A stretch of 64,000 nucleotides of DNA from Nocardioides mesophilus. Lineage in GTDB: Bacteria > Actinomycetota > Actinomycetes > Propionibacteriales > Nocardioidaceae. The stretch's first letter is position 1, and each line of letters begins with the position of its first letter. Shown here piece by piece: positions 16,052 through 26,393 of this stretch. Location: positions 3,810,501 to 3,874,500 of the forward strand of contig NZ_CP060713.1 in the NCBI RefSeq assembly GCF_014395785.1, in the 5' to 3' direction. The notes under the pieces are model-generated. The model did no database searches. It was not told the DNA's origin and worked only from the letters and a program-made list of their open reading frames with translations. A program made the position numbers and the translations under genes.

Positions 16052-19000
16052 ATGCAGGTCAGCAGAGGTACGTCGATCGGGTCCAGCAACCGCCGGCGGC
16101 GCCGGTTCCGCCTGATCACCACCGCCGTGGCCTCCCTGGCCGTCGTGACCGCGGCCGCCGGACCCGCCTCCGCGGTCGTCGGCGTCCGCACCGCCGACGA
16201 GAAGCAGACCACGGAGCTCCGGGTCGGCGTGCTCGCGATGGCCACCACCATCGCCGCCGTCGGGCAGACGCCGGAGCTGGCCGAGCCGCTCCCGTTCACC
16301 CGCACCTCGCTCGCCGACGTGCTCGGCCTGGACGACGTGATGTCGACCGACCTCATCGGGGCGCTTGCCGGCACCGACCTCGAGACCGCGATGAACAAGG
16401 TGCCCGGCGTCAACGGCGCCGCGCTGAACAAGGACGGGACGAGCCTGACCTTCGGCTTCTCCCGCACGATCACGCAGCCGCTCGAGCTGGCCCAGGACGA
16501 CGGCAACCTCCGCTTCGGGACGGCGGCTTCGGCCGGCTCGTTGACCGTGTCGCTGGCGACTCCCGCGAACGGCGAGAAGTTCGAGGTCCGGGTCGACGCC
16601 AAGCAGGACGACCCGCTGCTGAAGTTCGCGCTGGTCAGCCAGCCGGAGCTCGCGCTGACGGTCGACATCGACACCCCCGAGGTGGATCCGTTCACCGCGC
16701 GGGAGGGCTTCACCCAGGTCGACGTCACCGGGGGTCGCTACCGCATCCACCGCGACGCCTTGATCACGCTGCGCGACCCGGATGGCCGCGGCCAGCTGAC
16801 GCTGGAGGACCTGCGCTACTCCACGCTCCCGGACCTGTTCCGCATCGAGCGCGACACGGAGACCGACCAGGTGGACGTCGGCTTCGACGTCGCGCTGCCC
16901 GACAGCGTCGCCGTCGCCGGTGGTGTGGCCAAGGACCGCACCGGCACCCTGACCGTCGGCGCCGCGCCCAAGGACGGCGTCTGGCCGACCGCGTCGGACG
17001 CCACCCGCACGTACGGCACCGCGCTGGACCAGGCGACCTCGCTGAGCGCCGTCGACGGGATCACCGCGCTGTCGAAGTACACCGGTGCCACGCTGGCGAT
17101 CCAGGACGCCGCCGACGTGGGCTTCCCGCAGCTCTCGGGCGGCACCGGCGACCTGTTCGCCCCCGGGGACGAGCTGCTCGACCTGCTCTCCACCGCCGCG
17201 GTCGCCCAGATCCGCTGCGGCCTGGCGCCCGGCAGTCCGCCCTCCGGGACCCCGGCGCCCGGCGACACCGTCTACTGCCAGGCGGTCACCCCGGCCAAGC
17301 TCGGGCGGGTCACCGCCGCGACCTGGCACGTCAACGGGTCCGACGGCGCGCTCGTCGGCGCCGATACCGCCACCGCGCTGGCCGCGGTCGGTGCCAGCCC
17401 GGACGGCACGGTGCGGATCGACGGCTCCAACGGCGAGCCGGACCTGTCGGTCACGCTGACCGCCGGCGGCAAGCAGTTCACCGCCCGCACGCTCCCGCAC
17501 ACCGTCCAGGACGTCGTGGCCCGCATCGGCAGCCTCGGCGACCCCGCGGGTGACGGTCAGCAGCCTGCCGCGAGCGCCACCGTCGACCTCGCCGCGCAGC
17601 GGCTCGACGTCGACGTGGACCTGCGCAGGGGCTCCTCGAGCCAGGACCTCCCGATCGGCAACCCGGGCACCCTCGGCGCCCTGGTCGGCCTCACCGGCAT
17701 GGAGGACGACGAGTCCGCGACGGTCAAGGCCACCGCGACCGACGCCCGCTTCGACCTCGGGTTCGGGGTCTCGACCGCGAAGCCCGTCGGCGAGCAGGAC
17801 CGCGACACCGTGCTGCTGCCCGGCTCCGAGCAGCTGCTCAGCATCGGGTCGCTCACCGCCGGCCAGCCGCAGGGCGCCGACAAGGTCTCCGCACGCATCG
17901 GCTTCCTGGGCGTGGACGCCAAGGTGACCGAGGTGAAGCTGGGCCAGGACGGGACCACCGCCGTCGCGCTCTCGCTGGCCGACGGCGTCGGCGCCGACTC
18001 CGCCGCCGGCCTGCCGCTCGAGGACATCCTCGACGAGAGCGGCGCGCTGGACCCGAAGGCGCTGCGGCTCGACTCCACGATCACCGCCGGGATCTCCTTC
18101 ACCGCCACCGAGCAGCAGATCCCGTCGCCCGGCGGCTACGCCACCGGCAAAACCGCCGGCAGCGGCTCGGCCGCCGTCAGCTGGGCCGCGGACGGCGTGC
18201 CCACCGTCGCGTTCGGCGCCGGGTACGACGCACTGCGCGTCTTCGACCCGGTGCCCGCCACGTTCCTCGAGGGCACCGCCACGGTCACGAAGGGCACCCC
18301 GGCGACCGCGGGCACCTCCGGCACCGCCGGCACCGCCGGCACCCCCGACCAGGTCAGCGTCACGATCACCGGCGGCGACCTCTACGACCGGCTCGGAGTC
18401 GCGGCGGGGGAGAACGTCGAGGTGGCCCGCCGCCTGATGGGTCCCGGCGTCGGCTGCCAGAACGTGCGGCTGCTCAGCGCCACGCAGCTCAGCTGCGACG
18501 GCCTCACCCCGCAGGGAGTCGCCGCCTTCGCCGACCAGCAGTCGGTGCAGCTGATCGTCCTCGGTGACCCGTTCGCCCTGCGCGACGGCATCCTCGAGGG
18601 CTTCTCCAGCGCGCTGAGCTCCTTCGAGCGACTCGACAGCGACCACGTCGACGGTGACGGCCTGGACCAGGACCAGTACACCTCCACGCTGCCGCTGGTG
18701 GCACTGACCCCGGCGCAGCTGGCGACCGAGCGCGGCCAGCTGCGCACGGCCATCGTGTCCCTGACCGACGCCGCCACCGAGGACGAGGGCGCGACCGACA
18801 GCGTCGGCCTGCCGCCGGTGTCCAGCGCCCAGGAGATGACCGCCGCGGTGCCGGACATCCTCGACGGCTCCACCGGCCTCACCTTCGACGTGGACGGCGA
18901 CCGGCTCGGCGTCCAGATCGGGGCGGCCACCGGGGACAAGTCCCTGGACTCCTCGCTGCGGTTCTCGATCCCGCAGACCGGGCAGGTGCAGGGCACCGAG

Positions 19001-22000
19001 ACGGTGAAGGTGCCCTACTACTCGAGCACCGAGCTCGCCATCGACGTCGCCACCGCCACTGCGCGGCCCGCCGTCGCCGACGGCACCGCCACCTCCTCGC
19101 ACGTCCGGCTGAAGCTCGAGGGGCTGGAGGACGACACCCTCACGGTCGGCGCCGGGCAGCTGACCTCCGTCGGTGCCAGCTCGACCGCGCTGCTCAACCT
19201 CGACGTGACCACGGCGTACGCCGCCGGCAGCGGAGCCCTCGAGACCACCCGCACCACCGGCCGCGCGGGGAACATCGCCGCGGTGGCCGACCTCGTGGTG
19301 GAGGGCCAGGACACCTCGCTGCACTACGAGGCACCGCCCACCAGCTCCGCCGGCGGTGCCGGCACCGAGCAGCCCGCACCGGAGAACCTGCAGGTGCAGT
19401 TCGTCGCCGAGGGACTCGACGGCCTCGCGGCCGCGCTCGGCAACGCCCTCGACGGCGCGGCCCCACGCAACGCCGACGCCGACGGCTCGCCGGTCTCGGC
19501 CCCGCTGATCGGCACCGACCTCGACGCCGGCTCGGACGTCGCCGGCACCCTCGACCGGCTCACCACGAAGCTGCGCGACCAGCTCGGCGGGCTCGACACC
19601 GAGATCCCGGCCGACATGGAGGACGACCTGGTCACGGCGGTCAAGGCCGCTGTCGCCGACGCCGCCGGGGTCAGCCTGGACGCGACCGTCCCGGTGACCG
19701 CGGCGGTCACCTGCGCCGGCAAGGCCTGCGCCGAGGATGAAGGCCCCGACGTCTGGGACGAGGTCCAGATCACCCTGGCCGTCACCGGCGACTCGGTCAC
19801 CAAGCCGATGCCGTTCGACCTCGGCCTGGCCGGCGTCAACGTCCGCTCCGACAAGGAGATCAGCACGACGACCTCCTGGAGGCTCCCGCTCGACCTGCGC
19901 CTGGTGCGCGACGTCGGCCCTCTGGTCGCCGTCAACGGCCCGCTGCAGGTCACCACCGACGCGGAGCTGCCGGCCGGCGGCATCCACGCCATCGTCGGGT
20001 ACCTGCCCGCGGTGCTCACGGCGAAGGGCGGCCTGGACGCCAACCGGCAGGTGCGGGTCGGCGTCGACGTCGCTCCGGACAGCGGCGCCCGGAACACCTA
20101 CGACCTGTTCGACCTCTACGACGGCAAGCTCCAGGCCAAGCCCAGCTTCCGTTCCGGCGACGGTCTGAACACCGAGACCGGTGTCAACCTGCACTTCGAC
20201 ACCTCCGCCTCCGGGGTCGGCACCTTCGACCTCTCCGGCGACATCAACGTGGACTGGTCGCCCGCAGGCTTCAGGGAGGTCACCTACGACGACGTGCTGA
20301 TCGACATGGGTGGGGTGGTGGACTCGCTCGCGACCCCCTTCAAGGTGGTCGACCCCTACCTCGGGCCGGTCCGCGACGTCGTGGACGTGCTGCGCACCCC
20401 GATCCCGGTGGTCTCCGACCTCTCCCAGCTCGGCGGCGGCGACGAGATCAGCCTGCTCAGCCTGCTCGCCTCGCTCGGCGGCGGCGACGCCCGGCTGGAG
20501 CTGGCGGTCCGGGTCATCAAGCTGGTCGGCTTCACCGCCGACCTGGTCAAGGCCATCGCCGCCTTCAAGAAGGAGCCGGGCGCCACGGGCGTGCCGCTGC
20601 AGAACCTGGAGGGGGGTGGCGCGCTGCTCACGCTGGACCCCTCCGAGGTCGAGCTCGCCTCCTCGTGCAAGGAGACCGTGCGCACCACGACCGGCACGTC
20701 GGCGAACCCGAGGGTGACGCGCAAGACCGCGCCCTGCGAGGACGTCAACGAGAAGGCCGACCAGGCCGGCGGCGCCGGCCAGACCACCAACGAGAACCGC
20801 AAGGGCAGCCGCAAGCCCCTGAACCAGAGGATCAGCGAGACCACCAAGTCGGTCTCCGGCTCGACGCCCGGCTTCTCGGTGCCGTTCATGGAGGACCCCG
20901 ACCAGCTCCTCGACCTGGTCACCGGTGAGGGTGAGGCGACGTACTTCCGGATGGACTTCGGCAGCCTGGTCGCCAGCGTCTCCTACACCCAGTCGTTCGG
21001 GCCGATCATGGCCGGACCGGTGCCGATCAAGCCGTTCGTCGGCGGGTCCATCTCCGTGGAGGGCCGGCTGGCCGTCGGCTTCGACTCCTACCCGCAGACC
21101 CTGGCCGTGCGGCGGCTCTCCCACCCCGGTGCGGTCACCGAGCTGGAGACCGCCTATCAAGGCTTCGACGGGGTGGAGCAGGGCGCTCCGGACGTCATCA
21201 AGGAAGGCTTCTACATCGACGACCTCGACGCCGACGGCATCGACGTCCCCGAGGTCAAGCTGGTCACCACCATCGAGGCGGGCGCCGGGGTCTCCATCGG
21301 CATCGTCACCGCCGGGCTCAAGGGCGGCATCACGCTCACCATCAACCTGGACCTCAACGACCCGAGCGGCGACGGGAAGCTGCGCACGGCGGAGATCCGC
21401 GACATCTTCGACGGCAACGCGAACTGCCTGTTCACGGTGAGCGCCACGCTCGAGGCGTTCATCTCGATCTTCATCGAGATCGACCTGCTGCTGTTCTCCG
21501 AGAGCTGGGAGTTCGACCTGCTCCGCCTCGGCCCCTACGACCTGTTCTCCTACGGCTGCGAGCCGAAGATCCCCGAGCTGGTCGTCTGGGAGAACGGCGC
21601 GCTGGCGCTGACCTCCGGTGCCCGGACCGGTCAGCGGGTCTCCGACACCGAGGACAACGCTGACGACTACGAGGTCCGCCAGTTCGACACCGGCGACACC
21701 ATCACCTACGAGGTCACCGGGCTGAACTACGTCCAACGCGTGGAGGTGGCCAAGAAGGCCGACGCCAGCGGCTACCCGGTGACGATCTACGAGCCGGCCG
21801 TCGCGTTCTCCACCGCGGCCCGCACCGCGAGCCCGCCGACCTCCACGTCCCCGCACGTGGCGTCGCTGGACAGCGTCAAGTTCGTCGCCGACGGCGGCAA
21901 CGCCGACGACACCCTGCAGTTCCTGCAGGGGGAGGCGTTCGACGACGACGGCGAGCTCGTGACCACCCCGTTCTCCGCTCCGGTGACCGCCACCGGCGGC

Positions 22001-25000
22001 GCGGCGAACGACGTGATCGTCACCGGTGACGGTGAGGACACGGTGAGCGGCGGCGAGGGGAACGACTCCCTCGACGCGGGCCTGGGCAGCGACAAGCTGT
22101 ACGGCGGCGCCGGCGACGACCTGGTCGCCGGCAAGGCCGGCACCGACGACATCGACGGCGGCACCGGCAACGACCGGCTGCAGGGCGGCCCCGGCGCCGA
22201 CCGGGTCGCCGGCGGCGACGGCGACGACTCGGTCCTCGGCGGCCCCGGCCGTGACGTCCGGGCCGAGCTGGTGGTCAAGTACGGCAACGACGCCGCTGAG
22301 ATGGCCGGCGAGCAGGCTCGTCTCGGCTTCGACAGCGGCGACCTGCTCATCGGCGGCCCGGGCGTCGACACGGTCGACGGCGGCGACGGCTCCGACGTCG
22401 TGGTCGGTGGCGTGGCCACCTCGCTGACCGGCGGCACGCTGGGCTCCCACCTCGGGACCGGCAGCCGGGTGGTGAACGCGCTGGTCCAGAACAGCGACAA
22501 GACCGCCAGCCACCAGAAGGTCACCGTCACCTACCCGACGGTCACCGTCCCCGGCCCCGAGGCGCTGGACACGCTGTGCGACTCGGGTGTCCTGCAGACC
22601 GGGTCCACCGGCGCCGACTACGTGACCGGCGGCCCCGAGGCCGACGTGCTCGTGGGCAGCGAGGGCACCGACGTCCTCGACGGCGGCCAGGGCCCCGACG
22701 AGCTGTGCGGCCGCAACGGCGACGACCAGCTCAGCGGCGACGGGGCCGAGGAGCCGAGCAAGGTCGCGGCCGAGAACCTCGACGTGCTGCGCGGCGGCTG
22801 GGGCGACGACCGGATCGAGGGCGGCGCCGGCGACGACGTGGCCTTCGGCGACGACGTCTCCCTGTTCCGCTCCGGCGGACGGGTCCTCGACGGCAGCCTC
22901 GGGTCGAAGGCCGACGGCAACGGCGCGGACTACCTCGACGGCGGCGACGGCGCCGACACCCTCAGCGGTGGCGGCGGGTCCGACCAGGTCGTCGGCGGCT
23001 CCGGTGACGACACGACGTCCGGCGAAGGCACCGACACGGCGGCGCAGGGCGGCACCGCGCCCCCGGTGTCCCAGCGGCTCCTCGAGTGCAACCTGCAGAC
23101 CCGCGTGGTCAACGGCTACGTCGACCTCAACGGTGACCTGCTCGGCGGCCCGACCGGTCTCGCCGGAGTGGCCCCCGACGACGGCCGGCTGGCCGGGCTC
23201 GAGGTCGAGGGCGGCCTGATCCAGAAGCTCGGCGGCACGACGGCGTACTCCGGGCTGCTCGACGGCGACCTGGTCGTCGTCGAGGGACGGGTCGACCTCG
23301 ACCGCGACGGCGACCTGGCCGACTCGATGAACGAGACCGAGGCCGGGCAGGACACCGGCGTGATCGACCTGCCGTCGATGTCGGGCACCGGCACCAACAC
23401 GGCCGGGGACTGCATCCTGGCCGGCGACGGCAGCGACCTGCTGCGCGGCGGCGCGGGATCTGACTACCTCGGCGCCGGCGACGGCGTGGACCTGCTCGAC
23501 GGCGGCGACGGCAACGACCTCGCGCTCGGCGACGAGGGCACCGACGTGCTGCTCGGCGGCCCGCACCACGACGTGCTGGTCGGTGGGGTCGGCGACGACG
23601 AGCTCGTCGGCGGTGAGGGCGACGACCGGCTGCGCGGCAACGAGGGGGCTGACGCGATGGTCGGCGGCTCCGAGAACGCGGGCGCCAAGGACGGGCAGGA
23701 CGTCCTGCTCGGTGGCCGTGACGACGACGTCACGGTCGGCGAGAACGGCACCGTGGTCAGCGCCGCGGTCGTCGGCGAGGTCTCCGGCGCGGCCTGGGCC
23801 GGTTCCTCGCTGGTGCCAAGCTCGGTCCTGGCCGGGGAGAGCTCCACCGCCCGCTTCGCCGGGAGCGCCGTGACCTGCGGCACCGCGGCAGCGAGCCGGT
23901 GGGTCACGCTGCTCCCCGGTGGTGCGGAGACCCGCACGCCGACCGCGTCACCGGGCACGCCGACCGCCTATGACGAGCTCTACGGCGGCTACGGCTGCGA
24001 CTGGGTCTTCGGCTCGGCCGGCAACGACCTGGTCCGCGGCGGCCAGGACGCCGACGTGGTCGAAGGCGGTCCGGGAGCGGACCTGGCCTGGGGCGACGCG
24101 GGCGACGACACCGTGGTCGGCGGCAGCACCACCAGCCGGTCGGCGGCGGCCAAGGTCGTGACCGGCCGCTCGGGTGCCGGCGTCGCCGACGGTGCGGACG
24201 AGATCCGCGGTGACGGGGGTCCGGACGGCGAGGTCGGAAACGACGTGCTGGCCGGCGACAACGCCACCCCGGTGCGCCGGGCGGATGGCGGCTACGACCT
24301 GACGCTGCGCGACGTGGTGGTCGGCTCGGCGACGACGGCGAGCACGACGACGTACGGCGCCGACCTGCTCTTCGGCTCCGACGAGCTCGAGGCCGAGGGC
24401 GACGACTCCGACCGGATCTTCGGCCAGGGCGGCGACGACCTGGTCCGGGCCGGAGCGGGCGACGACTACGTCGAGGGCTCCTCCGGCCAGGACACCCTGT
24501 CCGGCGGCACCGGCGACGACGACCTGATCGGCGGCTCCTCGAGCACCGCGGGCACCCCGACCGCGGCGCGGCTCGCGGCGACGGTCGAGGACCTCGACGT
24601 CTCGGCCGCCACCGTCCAGGACGGCAACGACACGGTGGACGCCGGGGCCGGCGACGACGTGGTCCTCGGGGACAACGGCCGGATCACCCGGCCGGCGGGC
24701 ACTACGTCGTTCCTGCTGAGCCTCACGCGCGACGTGGCGATGGCCGACGTCGCCGCCGGTGCCAGCTCGGGCTCCGACGTGCTGAACGGGGCGGAGGGCG
24801 ACGACGTCCTCTACGGCCAGCTCGACGACACCTCCGCGGTGCTCGGCTCCGGCGACACCATCCGCGGCGGCGCCGGCGACGACGCGGTCGTGGCGGACCT
24901 CGCGGTCGTCACGCCCACCCCGGCGGCGACGCTGTCGGCGCAGAAGCGGCTCACCTCCAACAGCGGCATGCTCGACGAGACCGTCTACGTGACCGGCACC

Positions 25001-25651
25001 TCGGTGCCGGTGACGACGGGAACGTCCGCGATGGCGCGGGTCGGTGGCTCCGACGTGGTCTACGGCGACGCCGGTGACGACGTGCTCAGGCTGGGGGCGG
25101 GCAAGGACCTGGCCAACGGCGGTGAGAACGCCGACGTCGTGCTCGGCGGCGACGGGGACGACGCACTGTGGGGCGGTCGCGGCCACGACCGGCTCTTCGG
25201 CGGCTACGGGGACGACGACCTCGACCTCAAGCTGCGGGCCGGGCTGCCGGCGCTGTGGAGCAGCGTCGCCGGCGAGGAGGACTCCGACGGTCTGGTCGCC
25301 ACCACCAACGGGGCCGACCTGGTCTACGGCGGCTGGGGCATCGACGAGATGCAGGCCGACCAGGGCGGGGCGGGACGGGAGCCGGGCACCGACCAGCTCG
25401 TGGACTGGATCGGCAACCACAACCTGTACTACGTCTGCGACGGCCCCTACGGCGCCGGCCGGGTGCTGCGACAGAGCAGTCCGGACGTGGTGCAGCTGCT
25501 CACCGACCTGGTCGTCGCCGCCGGCGGCACCGCGGTGACCAACCCCGGCACCCTGGGCTTCCTCGACCTGGGGATGGTCACCACCTCCGACAACAACGCC
25601 AACAACAAGCCGGCTCCGGGGGCGCCGGGCAACTTCACCTGCGAGGGCTGA
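16052..25651 (+). CDS. Giant exported calcium-binding RTX-repeat protein (3,199 residues)
   Basis: A 3,199-residue protein with a basic N-terminus (RRRRRFRL) and signal peptide ending ASA at about residue 41. Residues 45-1950 are acidic, Asp/Thr/Gly-rich and probably beta-strand-rich, with EF-hand-like loops such as DPDGRGQLTLED (near 242) and DLDADGIDVPE (near 1,728). About 1,985-3,060 holds several clusters of RTX nonapeptides of the GGxGxD type (GGAGDDLVAGKAGTDDIDGG), separated by 40-150-residue spacers. These repeats fold into Ca2+-binding beta-rolls after export. No sorting signal, protease motif or transmembrane anchor is visible, and the protein ends NKPAPGAPGNFTCEG. Likely roles are adhesion, surface layer or matrix. 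No type I secretion genes are adjacent. It appears monocistronic. Confidence 0.88.
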   Translation: MQVSRGTSIGSSNRRRRRFRLITTAVASLAVVTAAAGPASAVVGVRTADEKQTTELRVGVLAMATTIAAVGQTPELAEPLPFTRTSLADVLGLDDVMSTDLIGALAGTDLETAMNKVPGVNGAALNKDGTSLTFGFSRTITQPLELAQDDGNLRFGTAASAGSLTVSLATPANGEKFEVRVDAKQDDPLLKFALVSQPELALTVDIDTPEVDPFTAREGFTQVDVTGGRYRIHRDALITLRDPDGRGQLTLEDLRYSTLPDLFRIERDTETDQVDVGFDVALPDSVAVAGGVAKDRTGTLTVGAAPKDGVWPTASDATRTYGTALDQATSLSAVDGITALSKYTGATLAIQDAADVGFPQLSGGTGDLFAPGDELLDLLSTAAVAQIRCGLAPGSPPSGTPAPGDTVYCQAVTPAKLGRVTAATWHVNGSDGALVGADTATALAAVGASPDGTVRIDGSNGEPDLSVTLTAGGKQFTARTLPHTVQDVVARIGSLGDPAGDGQQPAASATVDLAAQRLDVDVDLRRGSSSQDLPIGNPGTLGALVGLTGMEDDESATVKATATDARFDLGFGVSTAKPVGEQDRDTVLLPGSEQLLSIGSLTAGQPQGADKVSARIGFLGVDAKVTEVKLGQDGTTAVALSLADGVGADSAAGLPLEDILDESGALDPKALRLDSTITAGISFTATEQQIPSPGGYATGKTAGSGSAAVSWAADGVPTVAFGAGYDALRVFDPVPATFLEGTATVTKGTPATAGTSGTAGTAGTPDQVSVTITGGDLYDRLGVAAGENVEVARRLMGPGVGCQNVRLLSATQLSCDGLTPQGVAAFADQQSVQLIVLGDPFALRDGILEGFSSALSSFERLDSDHVDGDGLDQDQYTSTLPLVALTPAQLATERGQLRTAIVSLTDAATEDEGATDSVGLPPVSSAQEMTAAVPDILDGSTGLTFDVDGDRLGVQIGAATGDKSLDSSLRFSIPQTGQVQGTETVKVPYYSSTELAIDVATATARPAVADGTATSSHVRLKLEGLEDDTLTVGAGQLTSVGASSTALLNLDVTTAYAAGSGALETTRTTGRAGNIAAVADLVVEGQDTSLHYEAPPTSSAGGAGTEQPAPENLQVQFVAEGLDGLAAALGNALDGAAPRNADADGSPVSAPLIGTDLDAGSDVAGTLDRLTTKLRDQLGGLDTEIPADMEDDLVTAVKAAVADAAGVSLDATVPVTAAVTCAGKACAEDEGPDVWDEVQITLAVTGDSVTKPMPFDLGLAGVNVRSDKEISTTTSWRLPLDLRLVRDVGPLVAVNGPLQVTTDAELPAGGIHAIVGYLPAVLTAKGGLDANRQVRVGVDVAPDSGARNTYDLFDLYDGKLQAKPSFRSGDGLNTETGVNLHFDTSASGVGTFDLSGDINVDWSPAGFREVTYDDVLIDMGGVVDSLATPFKVVDPYLGPVRDVVDVLRTPIPVVSDLSQLGGGDEISLLSLLASLGGGDARLELAVRVIKLVGFTADLVKAIAAFKKEPGATGVPLQNLEGGGALLTLDPSEVELASSCKETVRTTTGTSANPRVTRKTAPCEDVNEKADQAGGAGQTTNENRKGSRKPLNQRISETTKSVSGSTPGFSVPFMEDPDQLLDLVTGEGEATYFRMDFGSLVASVSYTQSFGPIMAGPVPIKPFVGGSISVEGRLAVGFDSYPQTLAVRRLSHPGAVTELETAYQGFDGVEQGAPDVIKEGFYIDDLDADGIDVPEVKLVTTIEAGAGVSIGIVTAGLKGGITLTINLDLNDPSGDGKLRTAEIRDIFDGNANCLFTVSATLEAFISIFIEIDLLLFSESWEFDLLRLGPYDLFSYGCEPKIPELVVWENGALALTSGARTGQRVSDTEDNADDYEVRQFDTGDTITYEVTGLNYVQRVEVAKKADASGYPVTIYEPAVAFSTAARTASPPTSTSPHVASLDSVKFVADGGNADDTLQFLQGEAFDDDGELVTTPFSAPVTATGGAANDVIVTGDGEDTVSGGEGNDSLDAGLGSDKLYGGAGDDLVAGKAGTDDIDGGTGNDRLQGGPGADRVAGGDGDDSVLGGPGRDVRAELVVKYGNDAAEMAGEQARLGFDSGDLLIGGPGVDTVDGGDGSDVVVGGVATSLTGGTLGSHLGTGSRVVNALVQNSDKTASHQKVTVTYPTVTVPGPEALDTLCDSGVLQTGSTGADYVTGGPEADVLVGSEGTDVLDGGQGPDELCGRNGDDQLSGDGAEEPSKVAAENLDVLRGGWGDDRIEGGAGDDVAFGDDVSLFRSGGRVLDGSLGSKADGNGADYLDGGDGADTLSGGGGSDQVVGGSGDDTTSGEGTDTAAQGGTAPPVSQRLLECNLQTRVVNGYVDLNGDLLGGPTGLAGVAPDDGRLAGLEVEGGLIQKLGGTTAYSGLLDGDLVVVEGRVDLDRDGDLADSMNETEAGQDTGVIDLPSMSGTGTNTAGDCILAGDGSDLLRGGAGSDYLGAGDGVDLLDGGDGNDLALGDEGTDVLLGGPHHDVLVGGVGDDELVGGEGDDRLRGNEGADAMVGGSENAGAKDGQDVLLGGRDDDVTVGENGTVVSAAVVGEVSGAAWAGSSLVPSSVLAGESSTARFAGSAVTCGTAAASRWVTLLPGGAETRTPTASPGTPTAYDELYGGYGCDWVFGSAGNDLVRGGQDADVVEGGPGADLAWGDAGDDTVVGGSTTSRSAAAKVVTGRSGAGVADGADEIRGDGGPDGEVGNDVLAGDNATPVRRADGGYDLTLRDVVVGSATTASTTTYGADLLFGSDELEAEGDDSDRIFGQGGDDLVRAGAGDDYVEGSSGQDTLSGGTGDDDLIGGSSSTAGTPTAARLAATVEDLDVSAATVQDGNDTVDAGAGDDVVLGDNGRITRPAGTTSFLLSLTRDVAMADVAAGASSGSDVLNGAEGDDVLYGQLDDTSAVLGSGDTIRGGAGDDAVVADLAVVTPTPAATLSAQKRLTSNSGMLDETVYVTGTSVPVTTGTSAMARVGGSDVVYGDAGDDVLRLGAGKDLANGGENADVVLGGDGDDALWGGRGHDRLFGGYGDDDLDLKLRAGLPALWSSVAGEEDSDGLVATTNGADLVYGGWGIDEMQADQGGAGREPGTDQLVDWIGNHNLYYVCDGPYGAGRVLRQSSPDVVQLLTDLVVAAGGTAVTNPGTLGFLDLGMVTTSDNNANNKPAPGAPGNFTCEG
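22000..25235 (+). repeat. RTX (GGxGxD) repeat region within the giant gene
   Basis: Many copies of a nine-residue unit GGxGxDxUx (U hydrophobic), encoded by GGCGGC..GGCGAC-type codons, occur in at least eight clusters. Examples are near 22010-22260, 22345-22430, 22610-22740, 22925-23020, 23400-23690, 23970-24125, 24400-24540 and 25040-25220. These are protein-level repeats, not a CRISPR or intergenic repeat. Confidence 0.9.
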
Positions 25652-25684
25652 CCCGGGCGCACCGGCGCCGGCCCTCGCGCGGGA

Positions 25685-26305
25685 TCACGTGGGGTCGGCG
25701 GCGAGGTGGGCCCGGGCCAGGGCCGCGGCGAGCTCGGCGACGCGGTCCTCCGGGACCAGCCCGGCGAGCGTGACCGGATCGGTGGGCAGCCCGAGGCGTT
25801 GGGCGGTCTCGAGGGCGCGGTCGTCGAAGAACGGCCGCACCTCGGGCCACACCGCCTGCACCTCGCGGCAGAAGATCCGGGCGCCGATCGGGCCGATCCG
25901 GGGGAACGAGCCGATCTCCTCGATCAGCGCGTCGGCGCCGCGCGCCCGGCTCGGCCGGGCCCGGCGCAGGTCGCCGTCGTACCCCTCCTGCAGGTGCCGG
26001 CTGAGGTTCTCCAGCTGGGTCGCGGTGCTCTCGTCGTAGCGGCGGTAGCCGGCGGCGCCGAGCGCGCGCACGCGCTGCTGCCAGCTGGAGGCGAGCATCC
26101 GCTCCGGGGTGCGCCAGCCCTGGGCGAACAGCTGCCGGGCGGCCTCGGTGGCGATGCCGGCGGAGATCCGCGTCGAGGACAGCATCGTGAGCACCAGCAG
26201 CCGGAACAGCGGCGCGGGCTTGTCGGTCAGCTTGATGCCGGCGGCTGCGGCGTACGTCGTGCCGTGCTCCTCCAGGAGTCGCCGGACGTCGGCCTTCGGA
26301 TCCAC
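25685..26305 (-). CDS. HhH-GPD / endonuclease III-like protein with altered active site
   Basis: A 206-residue protein of the helix-hairpin-helix GPD (base-excision glycosylase) type. The N-terminal half has LTMLSSTRISAGIATEAARQL, equivalent to the endonuclease III helix with the LSxQT motif. The HhH hairpin is FPRIGPIGARIF, and the downstream Asp lies in RPFFDDRALETAQRLGLP. The catalytic Lys of endonuclease III (in PGVGRKTA) is absent; the position is Ile or nearby, so lyase activity is doubtful. No C-terminal 4Fe-4S cysteines are seen. The GTG start at 26305 is preceded by GAGGAG. It lies 88 bases downstream of selB on the same strand. Confidence 0.7.
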   Translation of the reverse strand: MDPKADVRRLLEEHGTTYAAAAGIKLTDKPAPLFRLLVLTMLSSTRISAGIATEAARQLFAQGWRTPERMLASSWQQRVRALGAAGYRRYDESTATQLENLSRHLQEGYDGDLRRARPSRARGADALIEEIGSFPRIGPIGARIFCREVQAVWPEVRPFFDDRALETAQRLGLPTDPVTLAGLVPEDRVAELAAALARAHLAADPT

Positions 26306-26393
26306 GGGTGCTCCTCGGTCGGGGACCCGAGCGGTACCCGACCGCCCGCGACGCATGCCCGGCGCGGCGCCGGGTCGCGGCCGTGGGGACGGC

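Noticed and set aside
14900-23569. An 8.7-kb open frame on the minus strand, antisense to the RTX gene
   Set aside because: It arises from the GC-rich codon pattern opposite the RTX gene. Only its last 281 residues (glycerophosphodiesterase) are real; the rest is Gly/Val/Arg/His-rich with no domain.
22000-25235. Regular GGC/GAC-rich repeats as CRISPR or a DNA-level satellite
   Set aside because: They are in-frame RTX nonapeptide codons of variable sequence inside one long reading frame.
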